From: Citrobacter freundii
GTDB taxonomy: Bacteria > Bacteroidota > Bacteroidia > Chitinophagales > Chitinophagaceae
Length of the DNA stretch: 64,000 nucleotides
Direction of reading: 5' to 3'
Assembly: GCA_003243445.1 (NCBI GenBank)
Contig: QFQQ01000008.1
Location: forward strand, 80,753-144,752
The notes under the pieces were generated by a model. It saw only the letters and a program-made list of their open reading frames with translations. It made no database searches and had not been told where the DNA came from. The position numbers and the translations under genes are program-made. Below are positions 53,609 to 62,958 of the stretch, piece after piece; the first letter of the stretch is position 1; each line of letters opens with the position of its first letter.

Positions 53609-55012
53609 ATGAAGATTAAGCATCAAGAGCTTTTCATCCCAACGGGAGATCCATTTCATGGTTGTGTTTTGGATCGAAAAAAATACGCCGCAGTTTTGTC
53701 CGAAGTTCTTAAAACATATTCAGACGGTTTTGTACTGGCTTTAAATAGTCAATGGGGAACCGGGAAAACGACCTTTGTCAGAATGTGGCAGCAATACCTG
53801 AAAAACGAGGGATTTGCCACATTGTATTTTAACTCATGGGAAAATGATTTTGACACAAATCCTCTCACTGCGCTCCTGGCTGAGTTAAAAAACATCTTAC
53901 CGTCTGATAAACAGATAGCTTTCAATAAACTACTAAAAAAGAGCGGAGTATTGGCTCAAAACGTTTTACCAGCCTTAGCAAAAGCGGTAGCAAAAAAATA
54001 TATTGATATAGAGGAGGTTTCTGCAGGCATTGAAGGCTTAACAAAAGCTGCTACGGAATTGCTTAAAGATGAAATTAAGAGCTATACGGCACGTCAAAAA
54101 GGATTGGTGGATTTCAAGGAGCAATTGCAGCAATTTGTCGGGGAATTGGGAACAAAGCCTTTCGTCTTCTTCATTGATGAACTGGACCGGTGTAAACCCG
54201 CCTATGCCGTCGAATTGTTGGAACAGATCAAGCATTTCTTTTCTGTCCCGGGCATTGTTTTCGTTCTCTCAATAGACAAAGTTCAACTTGGCCATTGCAT
54301 CCGAGGTGCCTATGGCAGTGAGGCATTAAATACGGAAGAATATTTAAAGCGATTTATCGACCTTGAATTTACCCTGCCTGAACCGGATGAACAACGCTTT
54401 TGTACCTATCTATTTAATTATTTCAGTTTCGGAGATTTTTTTGACAACAATTCGAGAAAGAATGCAAGCGAGCTGAAATTAGATGGAAGAAATTTTATCG
54501 ATTTTTCCGCATCGCTTTTCAAGGGTCATAAGTTGACTTTACGTCAACAGGAAAAATTATTCGCTCATGCGCGTGTTGGACTTTTAACTTTTGAAAAGAC
54601 GGAATACGTTTTTCCCTCAATTTACCTGCTACTGCTATTCGGCCGGACGTTTCACAATCAGTTATATACCAAGTTGAGGCGAGCTGAAATTCCACTTCGA
54701 CAGGTTCTGACAGAAATAAGAGAGTGGCTTCCGTCGCAAATCCCGGATAACCAGAATACATTCTACGAAGTCACACAATCCTTATTTTTTCTATTCTATC
54801 TAAATCACTACAGGAATATTAAACCAGACGATAAAGCATTAGAGAATTATAAAGTCGAAAGCTTAGCTTCCTGGCCAATATTCCCGACATTAGAACGGGA
54901 TGAAAAAGTCTTGCAAAGGATAGGTTCTGTATTTGATAAAGGTTATCGACGCCTTTCACTAACCGTCTTTTTCGATCATATTGAGTTGATTAATGAGCTA
55001 AAACCTGCTTAA
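53609..55012 (+). CDS. KAP family P-loop NTPase
   Basis: 467 residues. Walker A in NSQWGTGKTT (46-55) has the Trp typical of KAP NTPases, and Walker B is FVFFIDELDRCKP (about 184-197), followed by YAVELLEQIKHFF, FVLSIDKVQL and EEYLKRFIDLEFTLPEPD. This is the complete KAP core. The membrane helices inserted in some KAP proteins are absent. KAP NTPases occur in defence loci (for example with retrons or as stand-alone PARIS-like factors), but no partner is adjacent here. Function is unknown. Confidence 0.9.
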   Translation: MKIKHQELFIPTGDPFHGCVLDRKKYAAVLSEVLKTYSDGFVLALNSQWGTGKTTFVRMWQQYLKNEGFATLYFNSWENDFDTNPLTALLAELKNILPSDKQIAFNKLLKKSGVLAQNVLPALAKAVAKKYIDIEEVSAGIEGLTKAATELLKDEIKSYTARQKGLVDFKEQLQQFVGELGTKPFVFFIDELDRCKPAYAVELLEQIKHFFSVPGIVFVLSIDKVQLGHCIRGAYGSEALNTEEYLKRFIDLEFTLPEPDEQRFCTYLFNYFSFGDFFDNNSRKNASELKLDGRNFIDFSASLFKGHKLTLRQQEKLFAHARVGLLTFEKTEYVFPSIYLLLLFGRTFHNQLYTKLRRAEIPLRQVLTEIREWLPSQIPDNQNTFYEVTQSLFFLFYLNHYRNIKPDDKALENYKVESLASWPIFPTLERDEKVLQRIGSVFDKGYRRLSLTVFFDHIELINELKPA

Positions 55013-55151
55013 CTGCACGGAATATCTTGCACTCGATACCAAAAAAAGTCCTGATAGATTCAAGCGAAGTACAGAGTTTGGTACTGCGACCAAATGCATC
55101 ATCCATTTTCGCCATTCACACCGTACAACCCGGAGCAGGCCCAACCCATAA

Positions 55152-55541
55152 TTACCTATGAAAAAAAATTATCCCTTTTATGCAAGTACTTCTCCACTGA
55201 ATACTCAACTTACGCGCATCAACCCTGTCTGTCTTGCGTTTTTTATCCTTATCTGAAGAAGGCACATCTGAAGGGTTGACCACGATACAATCAACTCCTG
55301 ACTCCTTCAATGCCCGCTGCAAACCAAAGCCACAGAAGCCAGCCTCATAGACGATCTTATAGTCCGCTCCCGGATAGCGTTTACGTAAATGATTGAGCAA
55401 TACCTTTTCACAAGGCGGCTGACTATAATCTTCCAATTCAAACTCTTTGTTGCGGATATTCACCCGCCAGCTGGCCTTGTGAACATCTATCCCACAAAAA
55501 ATGGTTTGACCTGCAAAACAGAGTTGTTTAACTTTAGACAT
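55152..55541 (-). pseudogene. IS110-family transposase, N-terminal fragment
   Basis: Residues 1-110 are IS110-like: CGIDVHKASWRVNIR with the first catalytic Asp, then YEAGFCGFGLQRALKESGVD, VVNPSDVP, KKRKTDRVDARKL. The family match stops there and the tail (IQWRSTCIKGIIFFHR) is junk, so about two thirds of the transposase is missing. Just upstream of the start, GTTCCCGAT (55543-55551) and ATCGGGAAC (55591-55599) form an inverted repeat. That non-coding side is where IS110 elements carry a bridge RNA. Confidence 0.85.
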
Positions 55542-55726
55542 GGTTCCCGATTTTTAAGTTAGGTTAATGTGGTAATTAAATTTACTTATTATCGGGAACT
55601 TACTTTTAGCTACAGTTCCTCATACATGAGACCTTAACAGAACGCTTAACTAAACGACATTGTATTTATATCACCGCGTTCGACGCGATACCTACGCCAA
55701 CAGGCCATAACACCTGATCAAATAAA

Positions 55727-55752
55727 AACGCCGGTAATTTCTTACCGGCGTT
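55727..55752 (-). terminator. Rho-independent terminator of the phosphohexomutase gene
   Basis: AACGCCGGTAA, loop TTTC, TTACCGGCGTT: an 11-bp perfect stem with A runs on the left and right, giving U tracts in both directions. It begins 18 bp after the stop at 55771 on the minus strand. Confidence 0.9.
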
Positions 55753-55770
55753 AAAAAAACGTACAACACT

Positions 55771-57495
55771 TTATAGTTTCATATCCGCAATGATCCCTTT
55801 GATCTTTTCATCCAGCTGCTTATTCACCTTATCAAAATCGGCCGCCTTTTCCAGCTTTTCCTTCACACTGAAATAGAATTTGATCTTCGGCTCAGTTCCA
55901 CTTGGTCTGGCCGAGATAGTACTGCCATCTTCCGTGATGAACTGCAGCACATTTGATTTTGGCAATTCGATCTTCCACTCCTTACCTGTTTGCAGGTTGG
56001 TCCCTTTCTGCAATTCGTAATCGAGCAATTGCACAACCGGAGATCCATTGATCGATTTTGGAGGATTGGCACGATAGCTTTCCATCATCGCCGCGATCTG
56101 TTGTTGTCCATCCATTCCTTTTTTGGTGATGGAGATCAGGTCTTCTTTATAAAAACCATATTGTACATACAGCTCAAGCAGTTTCTCAAAAAGCGTTTTG
56201 CCTTTTTCTTTTTCGTAGGCTGCCATTTCACAAAGCAGGGCAACCGCGCTTACAGCATCTTTATCACGGATCTGGTCTCCGATCATCAGACCAAAGCTTT
56301 CCTCCCCTCCTATTACATAGTTCTCTTTTCCTTCTTTTAGCCTGATCATTTCTGCGATCCACTTGAAACCTGTCAGAACACGATAGCAGGCGACATTATT
56401 TCCCTTTGCCAGGCCATCCGCCATGCCGGTTGTTACGATCGTTGTGATGATCATATCATTTGGCTTCGCAATGCCTTTTGTTTTGCGCGCTTCGAGCACA
56501 TAGTTGAAAGCAAGTACGGCCGTCTGGTTGCCATTCATGAGCACCCAGTTACCGTGATTGTCTTTTACCCCAATGCCCACACGGTCTGCATCAGGATCAG
56601 TACCGAGGAGAATATCTGCATCCAGGTCTTTTGCATTCTGCAACCCAATGCTCATGGTCTCTTTCTCTTCCGGGTTTGGATAAACCACGGTCGGGAAATT
56701 GCCATCGGGTTCGCTTTGTTCTTTTACAATATGAACATTGGTAAAACCAAATGCCTTCAATACTTCAGGAACAAGTTTGATACCCGTGCCATGAATGGGC
56801 GTATACACGATCTTCAGGTCATGCTGTTTGGCGATCACTTCAGGATACACGCTCAAGCCTTTTACCATCTGGATATAGGCCTCGTCCAGTTCTTTACCGA
56901 TCAGGGTGATGTTTGATTCGCCACCGGACCATTTCACATCATCTACCGATGCGATCTTTTCTACTTCTTTGATCACATTCTTATCATGCGGCGGCACCAG
57001 CTGGCCACCATCTACCCAATATGCTTTGTAACCATTGTACTCTTTCGGATTGTGTGATGCGGTGCAAACTACGCCGCCTTTACATTTCAAATGACGGATG
57101 GCAAATGATAACTCCGGTGTGGGGCGAAGACTTTCAAACAGGAATACTTTTATTCCGTTTGCCGCAAATACATTTGCGGTCGTTTCTGCAAAGAAACGGC
57201 TGTTATTACGGCTGTCGTGAGCAATAGCCACACGCACTTCTTCTCCGGGAAACGATGCTTTCAGATAGTTGGCATAGCCCTGGGTGGCCATGCCGACTGT
57301 ATACTTGTTCATCCGGTTGGTGCCAACGCCCATGATACCGCGCAATCCACCTGTACCAAATTCAAGATTCCGGTAAAATGAATCAGCCAGCTCATTCGGA
57401 TTGGATGATTGTAATTTTTTGATCTCGTCTTTTGTGGCTGCGTCAAAATTTCCCTGCAGCCAGGTGTCTACTTTCTGCTGAATGGCAGTGTCCAT
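55771..57495 (-). CDS. Phospho-sugar mutase (phosphoglucomutase/phosphomannomutase)
   Basis: 574 residues, full length for the alpha-D-phosphohexomutase family. Active-site Ser147 in TASHNPKEYNGYK, metal-binding DPDADRVG (about 303-310), sugar-binding GGEESFG (about 399), phosphate-binding RPSGTEPKIKFY near the C-terminus. It interconverts hexose 1- and 6-phosphates in the cytoplasm; the start FGTGGLRG is typical of PgcA-like enzymes. Monocistronic with a strong terminator; its promoter region is shared divergently with the DUF2279 gene. Confidence 0.95.
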   Translation of the reverse strand: MDTAIQQKVDTWLQGNFDAATKDEIKKLQSSNPNELADSFYRNLEFGTGGLRGIMGVGTNRMNKYTVGMATQGYANYLKASFPGEEVRVAIAHDSRNNSRFFAETTANVFAANGIKVFLFESLRPTPELSFAIRHLKCKGGVVCTASHNPKEYNGYKAYWVDGGQLVPPHDKNVIKEVEKIASVDDVKWSGGESNITLIGKELDEAYIQMVKGLSVYPEVIAKQHDLKIVYTPIHGTGIKLVPEVLKAFGFTNVHIVKEQSEPDGNFPTVVYPNPEEKETMSIGLQNAKDLDADILLGTDPDADRVGIGVKDNHGNWVLMNGNQTAVLAFNYVLEARKTKGIAKPNDMIITTIVTTGMADGLAKGNNVACYRVLTGFKWIAEMIRLKEGKENYVIGGEESFGLMIGDQIRDKDAVSAVALLCEMAAYEKEKGKTLFEKLLELYVQYGFYKEDLISITKKGMDGQQQIAAMMESYRANPPKSINGSPVVQLLDYELQKGTNLQTGKEWKIELPKSNVLQFITEDGSTISARPSGTEPKIKFYFSVKEKLEKAADFDKVNKQLDEKIKGIIADMKL

Positions 57496-57621
57496 AGTGT
57501 AAGTTTAATGTGATTGATTTGGGGCCTGAAGTTATTGATTTTAACCAAGAGTTAAAAAGAGAAAAAGAGGGTTGGCCTGAGAGTGTGACCGGGTTTATTG
57601 ATTGAACCTTATTTTTGAAGT

Positions 57622-58593
57622 ATGAAAATGGAAAGGCTTTTTACGGGGTGGGTAATGCTGGTATTTTGCATGACGTTTAGCATGATGTGTTCGGTTGTGG
57701 TTTTTGCGCAGGAACCGGTACAGGCAAGTGATTCGGTGGAATCATTCAGCAGGAAAAAACGGATCACCTGGGTAGCCGCAGCGAACGCCGGGTTTTATGG
57801 CGGATCACTGGCCGTGCTGAACGCGGCCTGGTACAAGGATTATCCACGTACGAGCTTCCACACTTTCGACGATAGCAGGGAGTGGCTGCAGGTGGATAAG
57901 ACCGGGCATGCCTGGACGGCGTATACTACCGGAAAATACCTGACGGAGATGTGGGAATGGGCTGGTCTTTCCCGCAAAAAAGCGACCTGGGTGGGCGGAT
58001 TGAGTGGCGCGGCCTATCTCACCGTGATCGAATTCCTGGACGGCCATTCCGCAGAATGGGGCTGGAGCTGGAGCGATATGGGCGCAAACGTAATCGGCTC
58101 GGGGCTGTTTATGGGACAGGAGTTCCTGTGGGATGAGCAACGGATACAATTCAAATTCTCCTTCCATCATAAATCGTATAGCGACCCGGTGCTGAATACA
58201 CGCGCCCGCAGTTTGTTCGGTAATCCCTGGTATGAGCGTATGCTGAAGGATTATAATGCGCAGACTTACTGGTTCAGCGCAAATCTGCATTCATTTTTTA
58301 AGCAAAGCGATCTGCCTGAATGGCTGAATGTAGCTGTTGGATATGGTGCTGACGGTATGTTCGGCGGATTTGAGAACAGCTGGACAGACAAGAACGGCAC
58401 AGTAATCTCCCGCTATGATATTGTCAGGAAAAGACAATTCTACCTCGCTCCTGATATCGATTTTACAAAGATCAAAACGCGGAGCAAATTCCTGCGAACG
58501 ACGTTTTCCCTGCTGAACGCGTTCAAATGTCCGGCACCGGCATTGATGATGGACAGTAAGGGGAAATTTAAAGCGTATGCAGTGTACTTTTAA
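57622..58593 (+). CDS. DUF2279 exported protein
   Basis: 323 residues. Signal peptide (KMERLFTGWVMLVFCMTFSM ... VVFAQ). DUF2279-like body: VDKTGHAWTAYTTGKYLTEM, then KKATWVGGLSGAAYLTVIEF, DGHSAEWGWSWSDMGANVIG, MGQEFLW. Predicted membrane or envelope protein of unknown role, distantly related to YfiM. It has beta-rich C-terminus. Start ATG at 57622 or 57628. Confidence 0.87.
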   Translation: MKMERLFTGWVMLVFCMTFSMMCSVVVFAQEPVQASDSVESFSRKKRITWVAAANAGFYGGSLAVLNAAWYKDYPRTSFHTFDDSREWLQVDKTGHAWTAYTTGKYLTEMWEWAGLSRKKATWVGGLSGAAYLTVIEFLDGHSAEWGWSWSDMGANVIGSGLFMGQEFLWDEQRIQFKFSFHHKSYSDPVLNTRARSLFGNPWYERMLKDYNAQTYWFSANLHSFFKQSDLPEWLNVAVGYGADGMFGGFENSWTDKNGTVISRYDIVRKRQFYLAPDIDFTKIKTRSKFLRTTFSLLNAFKCPAPALMMDSKGKFKAYAVYF

Positions 58594-58607
58594 ATTGCCG
58601 GGCGTAT

Positions 58608-58803
58608 GCTCCCGCAGATTGCGCAGATTTATTATCCCTTTGAAGAAAATATAAGATAAATTCGGGCATTCATCTATTCAGTGCGCAGATAGTTGCCGGA
58701 AGCAGAAATTGATCTGCGCAATCTGCGCACCCGGACGGAAAAATGACCCGTAACAAAATGATTTTTCAGAAAAGGCCAGCCAGATCTGCGTAATCTGCGG
58801 GAG
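58608..58803. repeat. 3'-end inverted repeat, family E (CGCAGATTGCGCAGAT)
   Basis: GCTCCCGCAGATTGCGCAGA (58608) pairs with ATCTGCGTAATCTGCGGGAG (58783) with one mismatch; a third unit, ATCTGCGCAATCTGCGCACC, lies at 58710-58731. The element occupies the gap between convergent stops of the DUF2279 and phosphoribosyltransferase genes. Confidence 0.87.
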
Positions 58804-58834
58804 CCCTACGCAAGCCAGGTTCAAGAACTACGAT

Positions 58835-59335
58835 CTACTCCAGGTAAGCTCCCAGCACCCTCGTTTCATTCACTTCCACAAAAATGTGTTCCTGCAGTGT
58901 AGTGGAAATGCTGATGCCAACATAATCCGGTCTCACGGGGAAGGAATTATGGCTTCTTTCCACCAGCACCAGGGTTTGAATTTTTCTCGGTTGAAAATCC
59001 AGGAACGGTTTTAATGCATACAGCAGTGTTTTTCCGCTGTTGGCTACATCATCCACTATGATGATCGCTTTTCCATTAAAATCCATCTGCTGGCTTAATT
59101 TGATCTCGCGCGGTGTGCGTTTATCCAGGGAAATAGTCAGGAAATCAGTTTTGACAGAAGGGGAAAGCTCGCCAATAAGATCACGGATATTACGGGCGAT
59201 CACGCTCCCGTTCTCATCGATACCAACGATCAGCAGCTCTTTTTCATCGCCATTATTCTCCAGGATCTCCAGTGCCATGCGGCGAAGCTTCTTTTCTGCA
59301 ACAGATTGATCAAGTATATAATTCTTAGCAGCCAC
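58835..59335 (-). CDS. Phosphoribosyltransferase (PyrR-like)
   Basis: About 166 residues from the GTG at 59335 (VAAKNYILDQSVAEKKLRRM), where the family homology begins; an ATG at 59380 would add 15 unrelated residues. The PRPP-binding loop is IIIVDDVANSGKT; other family segments are LLIVGIDENGSVIARNIRDL and RPDYVGISISTTLQEHIFVE. Type I PRTase fold with PyrR-like layout; substrate or RNA-binding role unknown. Preceded by a divergent Fe-S gene. Confidence 0.9.
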   Translation of the reverse strand: MAAKNYILDQSVAEKKLRRMALEILENNGDEKELLIVGIDENGSVIARNIRDLIGELSPSVKTDFLTISLDKRTPREIKLSQQMDFNGKAIIIVDDVANSGKTLLYALKPFLDFQPRKIQTLVLVERSHNSFPVRPDYVGISISTTLQEHIFVEVNETRVLGAYLE

Positions 59336-59443
59336 GTATTTTTTTGTTTTATACCACGGAAAATTGCCATGCGGGGACAATCTGTGGCAAAGAAGTTTAA
59401 AACTGTATTACAAGCCGTAAATTAGCACTTGTAATTGATTGCT

Positions 59444-60784
59444 ATGCAAATTGCACAACAAATTTTATTTATCCTGATCAGTGGCGCAGCCATTTTTCTT
59501 TTCAGTAAAAACGCAAAACAGATCCTCCGGAATATCCGGCTTGGCAGGGATGAGATCATCAATGATCAACCTGGGCGTCGCTGGAAAAATGTGCTGCTGC
59601 TTGCATTCGGGCAAAAGAAGATGTTCCGTAATCCATTGGTTGCGGTGCTTCACTTTTTTGTCTATGCGGGCTTTGTGATCATTAATATCGAGGTGTTGGA
59701 GATCGTACTGGACGGCATATTCGGCACACACCGTCTGTTCGCCGCTCCGCTCGGATCGTTATATACATTCCTGATCAATTCATTTGAAATACTCGCGGTA
59801 CTGGTGATCCTCAGTTGCGCGATCTTCCTGGTCCGCCGGAATATCATCCGTCTGCGGCGTTTTATCAGCAAAGACCTGGATGGATGGCCGCGGAGCGATG
59901 CAAATTACATTCTCATCACAGAGATCGTACTGATGACGCTTTTCCTCACCATGAATGCAAGCGATACGCTGCTGCAATCACGTGGTGTGGGACATTATGC
60001 AGCGCATCCAACCGGCAATTTTGTTTTTTCACAAATACTTCATCCTCTGCTGAGCGGCATGAGTGATGGTGGCCTGGAAACGATCGAACGCATCTGCTGG
60101 TGGCTGCATATCGTTGGGATACTCGCATTTCTTAACTATCTCCCCTATTCCAAACATCTTCATATCATCCTTGCATTTCCCAATGCCTATTTTGCAAGAT
60201 TACAGCCAATGGGCAAGATGGAAAACATGACGGCTATCCAGAATGAAGTGCTGTATGCGATGCAACCCGAACTGGCGCCAACCGGCGGCGAAGCAGAACC
60301 TCCAAAGAAATTCGGAGCAAAGGATGTGAATGACCTCAGCTGGAAAAATATCCTGGATGCATATAGCTGTACAGAATGCGGGCGTTGCTCCGCTGCCTGC
60401 CCTGCAAATATTACTGGCAAAGCTCTTTCACCAAGAAAGATCATGATGGATACGCGGGATCGCGCCGATGATATCGGTAAAAATATCAATGCCAACAAAG
60501 GGGAATTTAAAGATGACGGCAAGAGTCTCTTACATGATTATATCTCTGTAGAAGAACTGCGGGCTTGTACAACCTGCAATGCCTGTGTGCAGGAATGCCC
60601 CGTCAGCATTAATCCTCTTGACATCATTCTCCAGCTTCGCCGTTATCTTGTAATGGAAGAAAGTAATTCACCACAGGAATGGACGGTCATGTTCGGTAAC
60701 GTGGAGAACAACTTTGCTCCGTGGAAAGTATCTCCGGAAGACAGGGATAAATGGGCGACGGAAATGAACGGAGTGGAGAGTTAG
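59444..60784 (+). CDS. Membrane-bound (Fe-S)-binding electron-transfer protein
   Basis: 446 residues from the ATG at 59444 (MQIAQQILFILISGAAIFLF). The N-terminal half has about six membrane helices, like the NarI/HdrE cytochrome-b type unit. The C-terminal half has two 4Fe-4S ferredoxin sites, CTECGRCSAACPANITG (about 309-325) and CTTCNACVQECPVSINPLD. Such fused proteins act as quinone- or ferredoxin-linked reductase subunits. In Bacteroidota the partner is normally a CCG-domain protein encoded next; here the next gene is a Crp/Fnr regulator, so the partner is absent. Confidence 0.88.
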   Translation: MQIAQQILFILISGAAIFLFSKNAKQILRNIRLGRDEIINDQPGRRWKNVLLLAFGQKKMFRNPLVAVLHFFVYAGFVIINIEVLEIVLDGIFGTHRLFAAPLGSLYTFLINSFEILAVLVILSCAIFLVRRNIIRLRRFISKDLDGWPRSDANYILITEIVLMTLFLTMNASDTLLQSRGVGHYAAHPTGNFVFSQILHPLLSGMSDGGLETIERICWWLHIVGILAFLNYLPYSKHLHIILAFPNAYFARLQPMGKMENMTAIQNEVLYAMQPELAPTGGEAEPPKKFGAKDVNDLSWKNILDAYSCTECGRCSAACPANITGKALSPRKIMMDTRDRADDIGKNINANKGEFKDDGKSLLHDYISVEELRACTTCNACVQECPVSINPLDIILQLRRYLVMEESNSPQEWTVMFGNVENNFAPWKVSPEDRDKWATEMNGVES

Positions 60785-60855
60785 AAGGTTTGGGAACGAA
60801 GCTGATCGCGACAACTTCGTCCCGGCGGCCAATTATTTATCGTTGATTAACATGT

Positions 60856-61437
60856 ATGCACGAATTACTTCTCCGGAATATCAAACAAAAGATCGACCTG
60901 ACAATTCAGGAAAAAGAAAGGCTGAAGACATTTTTCATCCCAAAAAAGCTCCGCAAAAAACAATACCTGTTGCAGGAAGGAGAAGTCTGCCAGTATGCTG
61001 CATTCGTGGAAAAAGGAATGCTCCGCTCCTATTCTGTTGACAAAAAAGGCAACGAACACATCCTGCAATTTGCCACGGAGAACTGGTGGATCTCCGATCT
61101 CTATAGCTTCTTCAGCGGCGAACCTTCCGTCTACATGATCGATGCGCTGGAGGATTCAGAATTGCTGCTGATCAGAAAAGATAAGTATGAAGAAATGCTG
61201 CAGACCATTCCGTCGATGGAGCGGTACTTCCGCTTGCTGTTGCAGAATAATCTGATCGCCATCCAACGGCGATTGAATGATAAGCTGAGCCTTTCAGCGG
61301 AAGATCTCTATCTCAACATGATCCAGACTTGTGACAGTATACCGCAGCGTGTGCCGCAGCACATGATCGCGTCTTTCCTGGGGATCACAAGGGAGACCTT
61401 GAGCAGGATCAGGAAGCAATTGGCGGGGGGGAAATGA
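60856..61437 (+). CDS. Crp/Fnr family transcriptional regulator
   Basis: 193 residues. Cyclic-nucleotide-like N-terminal domain (KKQYLLQEGEVCQYAAFVEK, GMLRSYSVDKKGNEHILQFA), C-terminal helix-turn-helix (ASFLGITRETLSRIRKQL, about 170-188). No Cys cluster of the Fe-S FNR type is seen, so the ligand is not obvious. A perfect TGTGA-N6-TCACA site lies 334 bp downstream of its stop, in front of the next gene. Monocistronic, with repeat B2 on its 3' side. Confidence 0.92.
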   Translation: MHELLLRNIKQKIDLTIQEKERLKTFFIPKKLRKKQYLLQEGEVCQYAAFVEKGMLRSYSVDKKGNEHILQFATENWWISDLYSFFSGEPSVYMIDALEDSELLLIRKDKYEEMLQTIPSMERYFRLLLQNNLIAIQRRLNDKLSLSAEDLYLNMIQTCDSIPQRVPQHMIASFLGITRETLSRIRKQLAGGK

Positions 61438-61555
61438 TTTTGGATTGGTGACTGATGCAATTTGAGATGCGATCTTATCATAGACGAGGATCGCGCACTC
61501 TTCACCTACGATTAAAATTCAATGTCGTTTAGATAAGGGAAAGCTATTCGCTTGC

Positions 61556-61729
61556 CTGGCGTAGGGCCCCCTCTAAATCTCCCCCCGAGGGGGAGACTTT
61601 GAACAGTCATTATAAAAGAGAAGTCAAATCGTATAGAAATATAAGTATCCAATACGATTTGACTTCCCTCATTTCAGGCGGTGGTAAGTCTCCCCCTTGG
61701 GGGGAGATTTAGAGGGGGCCTACGCCAGC
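61556..61729. repeat. 3'-end inverted repeat, family B, copy 2
   Basis: CCTGGCGTAGGGCCCCCTCT at 61556 is mirrored by AGAGGGGGCCTACGCCAG ending 61729. An inner perfect 14-bp stem (AAGTCAAATCGTAT at 61621, ATACGATTTGACTT at 61653) lies between the arms. The left flank 61480-61555 (GATCGCGC...TTCACCTACGATTAAAATT, GGGAAGCTATTCGC) matches 1800-1960. It lies 3' of the Crp gene. Confidence 0.9.
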
Positions 61730-61770
61730 ATACAATACGCACAGTTCAGCGCCTTAGTTCAATACACTCA

Positions 61771-61786
61771 TGTGATAAATATCACA
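61771..61786 (+). promoter_or_regulatory. Crp/Fnr-type binding site
   Basis: TGTGATAAATATCACA: a perfect match to TGTGA-N6-TCACA, centred about 66 bp upstream of the predicted transcription start at roughly 61845. It precedes the 61857 operon. Confidence 0.8.
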
Positions 61787-61831
61787 CCAATTAATTATCC
61801 CATATCAATGGCTCCAACCTCTTGTTCTCAC

Positions 61832-61839
61832 TAGCTTTG
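61832..61839 (+). promoter_or_regulatory. -7 box of the 61857 operon
   Basis: TAGCTTTG is an exact TAnnTTTG match 17 bp before the ATG at 61857. The position 20 bp upstream (61808) has no TTTG, the situation expected for an activator-dependent promoter with the Crp site at about -66. Confidence 0.6.
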
Positions 61840-61856
61840 TATCGTTTCAGAAGCAA

Positions 61857-62267
61857 ATGGCAACTCAAAGAACAATATCGATCATCGGTGCACTTGAAGA
61901 GGTTGCAGAAAACGCCATCAGGGAATTGAGCGAAAGGAATTTCAATCTCCTGCTTTTCTATAAGGAATCGGATGAAAGCAAGCGACCACAATCATCCTAT
62001 GCCACTCATGCAGCAAATATCGAATGGATCTCCTGCCCCAGGGAAGCAAGCTGGGAAGCAGATGCGGTGATACTGGCCATACCGGTCGGAGAGCAACAGG
62101 AGATTGCGTCGGATATCAGGCCGGTTACAACGGGAAAACCTGTGATCGATATCCGTAACGGTGATAATAACCGTCACGCATTGCAACAGCTTCTCCCCGA
62201 CTCCATCGTTTATTGTGTTGATGCAAAGTGTGCCGGTGAATTATTAATTGATTTTTTTAAGCAATAA
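61857..62267 (+). CDS. Rossmann NAD(P)-binding domain protein
   Basis: 136 residues. Starts with a beta-alpha-beta dinucleotide fold (TISIIGALEEVAENAIRELS) though the glycine motif is degenerate (GALEEV instead of GxGxxG), and continues ANIEWISCPREASWEADAVI, LAIPVGEQQEIASDIRP, VIDIRNGD. It resembles F420-NADP-reductase/6PGDH-type NAD-binding modules without a catalytic domain. First gene of a three-gene group with the Crp site and promoter upstream; the next start is 11 bp after its stop. Confidence 0.7.
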   Translation: MATQRTISIIGALEEVAENAIRELSERNFNLLLFYKESDESKRPQSSYATHAANIEWISCPREASWEADAVILAIPVGEQQEIASDIRPVTTGKPVIDIRNGDNNRHALQQLLPDSIVYCVDAKCAGELLIDFFKQ

Positions 62268-62277
62268 AATAAAGAAT

Positions 62278-62931
62278 ATGAAAGTAGCATTGATAGGCGC
62301 TTCCGGTTTTGTAGGATCACATTTACTAAAGGAATTGCTGGACCGTGGTCACCATGTTACGGCGATCGTTCGTCACCCCGAAAAGATCACCGTGGAAAAT
62401 CCTTTGCTGAATAAGGTAAAGGGAGATGTAATGAATGTTGAAGAAACAGCAAAGACCCTGAAGGGACATGATGTAGTGATCAGTTCTTACAATCCGGGAT
62501 GGGACCGTCCGAATATTTACCAGGAGTTTCTTGACGGAGCGCAGGCAATTCAGCAGGCTGTAAAAGAATCCGGCGTAAAAAGATATATCACCATCGGTGG
62601 GGCGGGCAGTCTCTTTGTTGCTCCCGGTGTTCAACTGGTGGATACGCCACAGTTTCCTGCCGAATGGAAGCCTGGCGCATTAGCTGCGCGTGAATACCTC
62701 AATATTATTCAGCAGGAAAAAGAGCTGGATTGGACTTTTGTGAGCCCGGCCATTGAAATGCACCAGGGTACCGCCGGTACACGCAAAGGCGTTTATCGCT
62801 CAGGAAAAGATAACCCGGTGTTTGATGAAAATGGAAGAAGCGTAATTTCGGTAGAAGATCTTTCTGTTGCAATCGTTGATGAAGCGGAGAAACCAGCACA
62901 TATACGTGAAAGATTTACTGTCGCCTGGTAA
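62278..62931 (+). CDS. NAD(P)H-binding atypical SDR protein
   Basis: 217 residues from the ATG at 62278 (MKVALIGASGFVGSHLLKEL); an upstream ATG at 62248 is in the previous gene. Family motif GASGFVGSHL, then VKGDVMNVEETAKTLKGHDV, RYITIGGAGSLFVAPG and a closing ISVEDLSVAIVDEAE segment, like YwnB/NmrA-type proteins. Cytosolic; likely reduces a quinone-like or aldehyde substrate, unknown. Confidence 0.88.
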   Translation: MKVALIGASGFVGSHLLKELLDRGHHVTAIVRHPEKITVENPLLNKVKGDVMNVEETAKTLKGHDVVISSYNPGWDRPNIYQEFLDGAQAIQQAVKESGVKRYITIGGAGSLFVAPGVQLVDTPQFPAEWKPGALAAREYLNIIQQEKELDWTFVSPAIEMHQGTAGTRKGVYRSGKDNPVFDENGRSVISVEDLSVAIVDEAEKPAHIRERFTVAW

Positions 62932-62958
62932 ATCGTTTTCATTATTCAATCGTTTATT

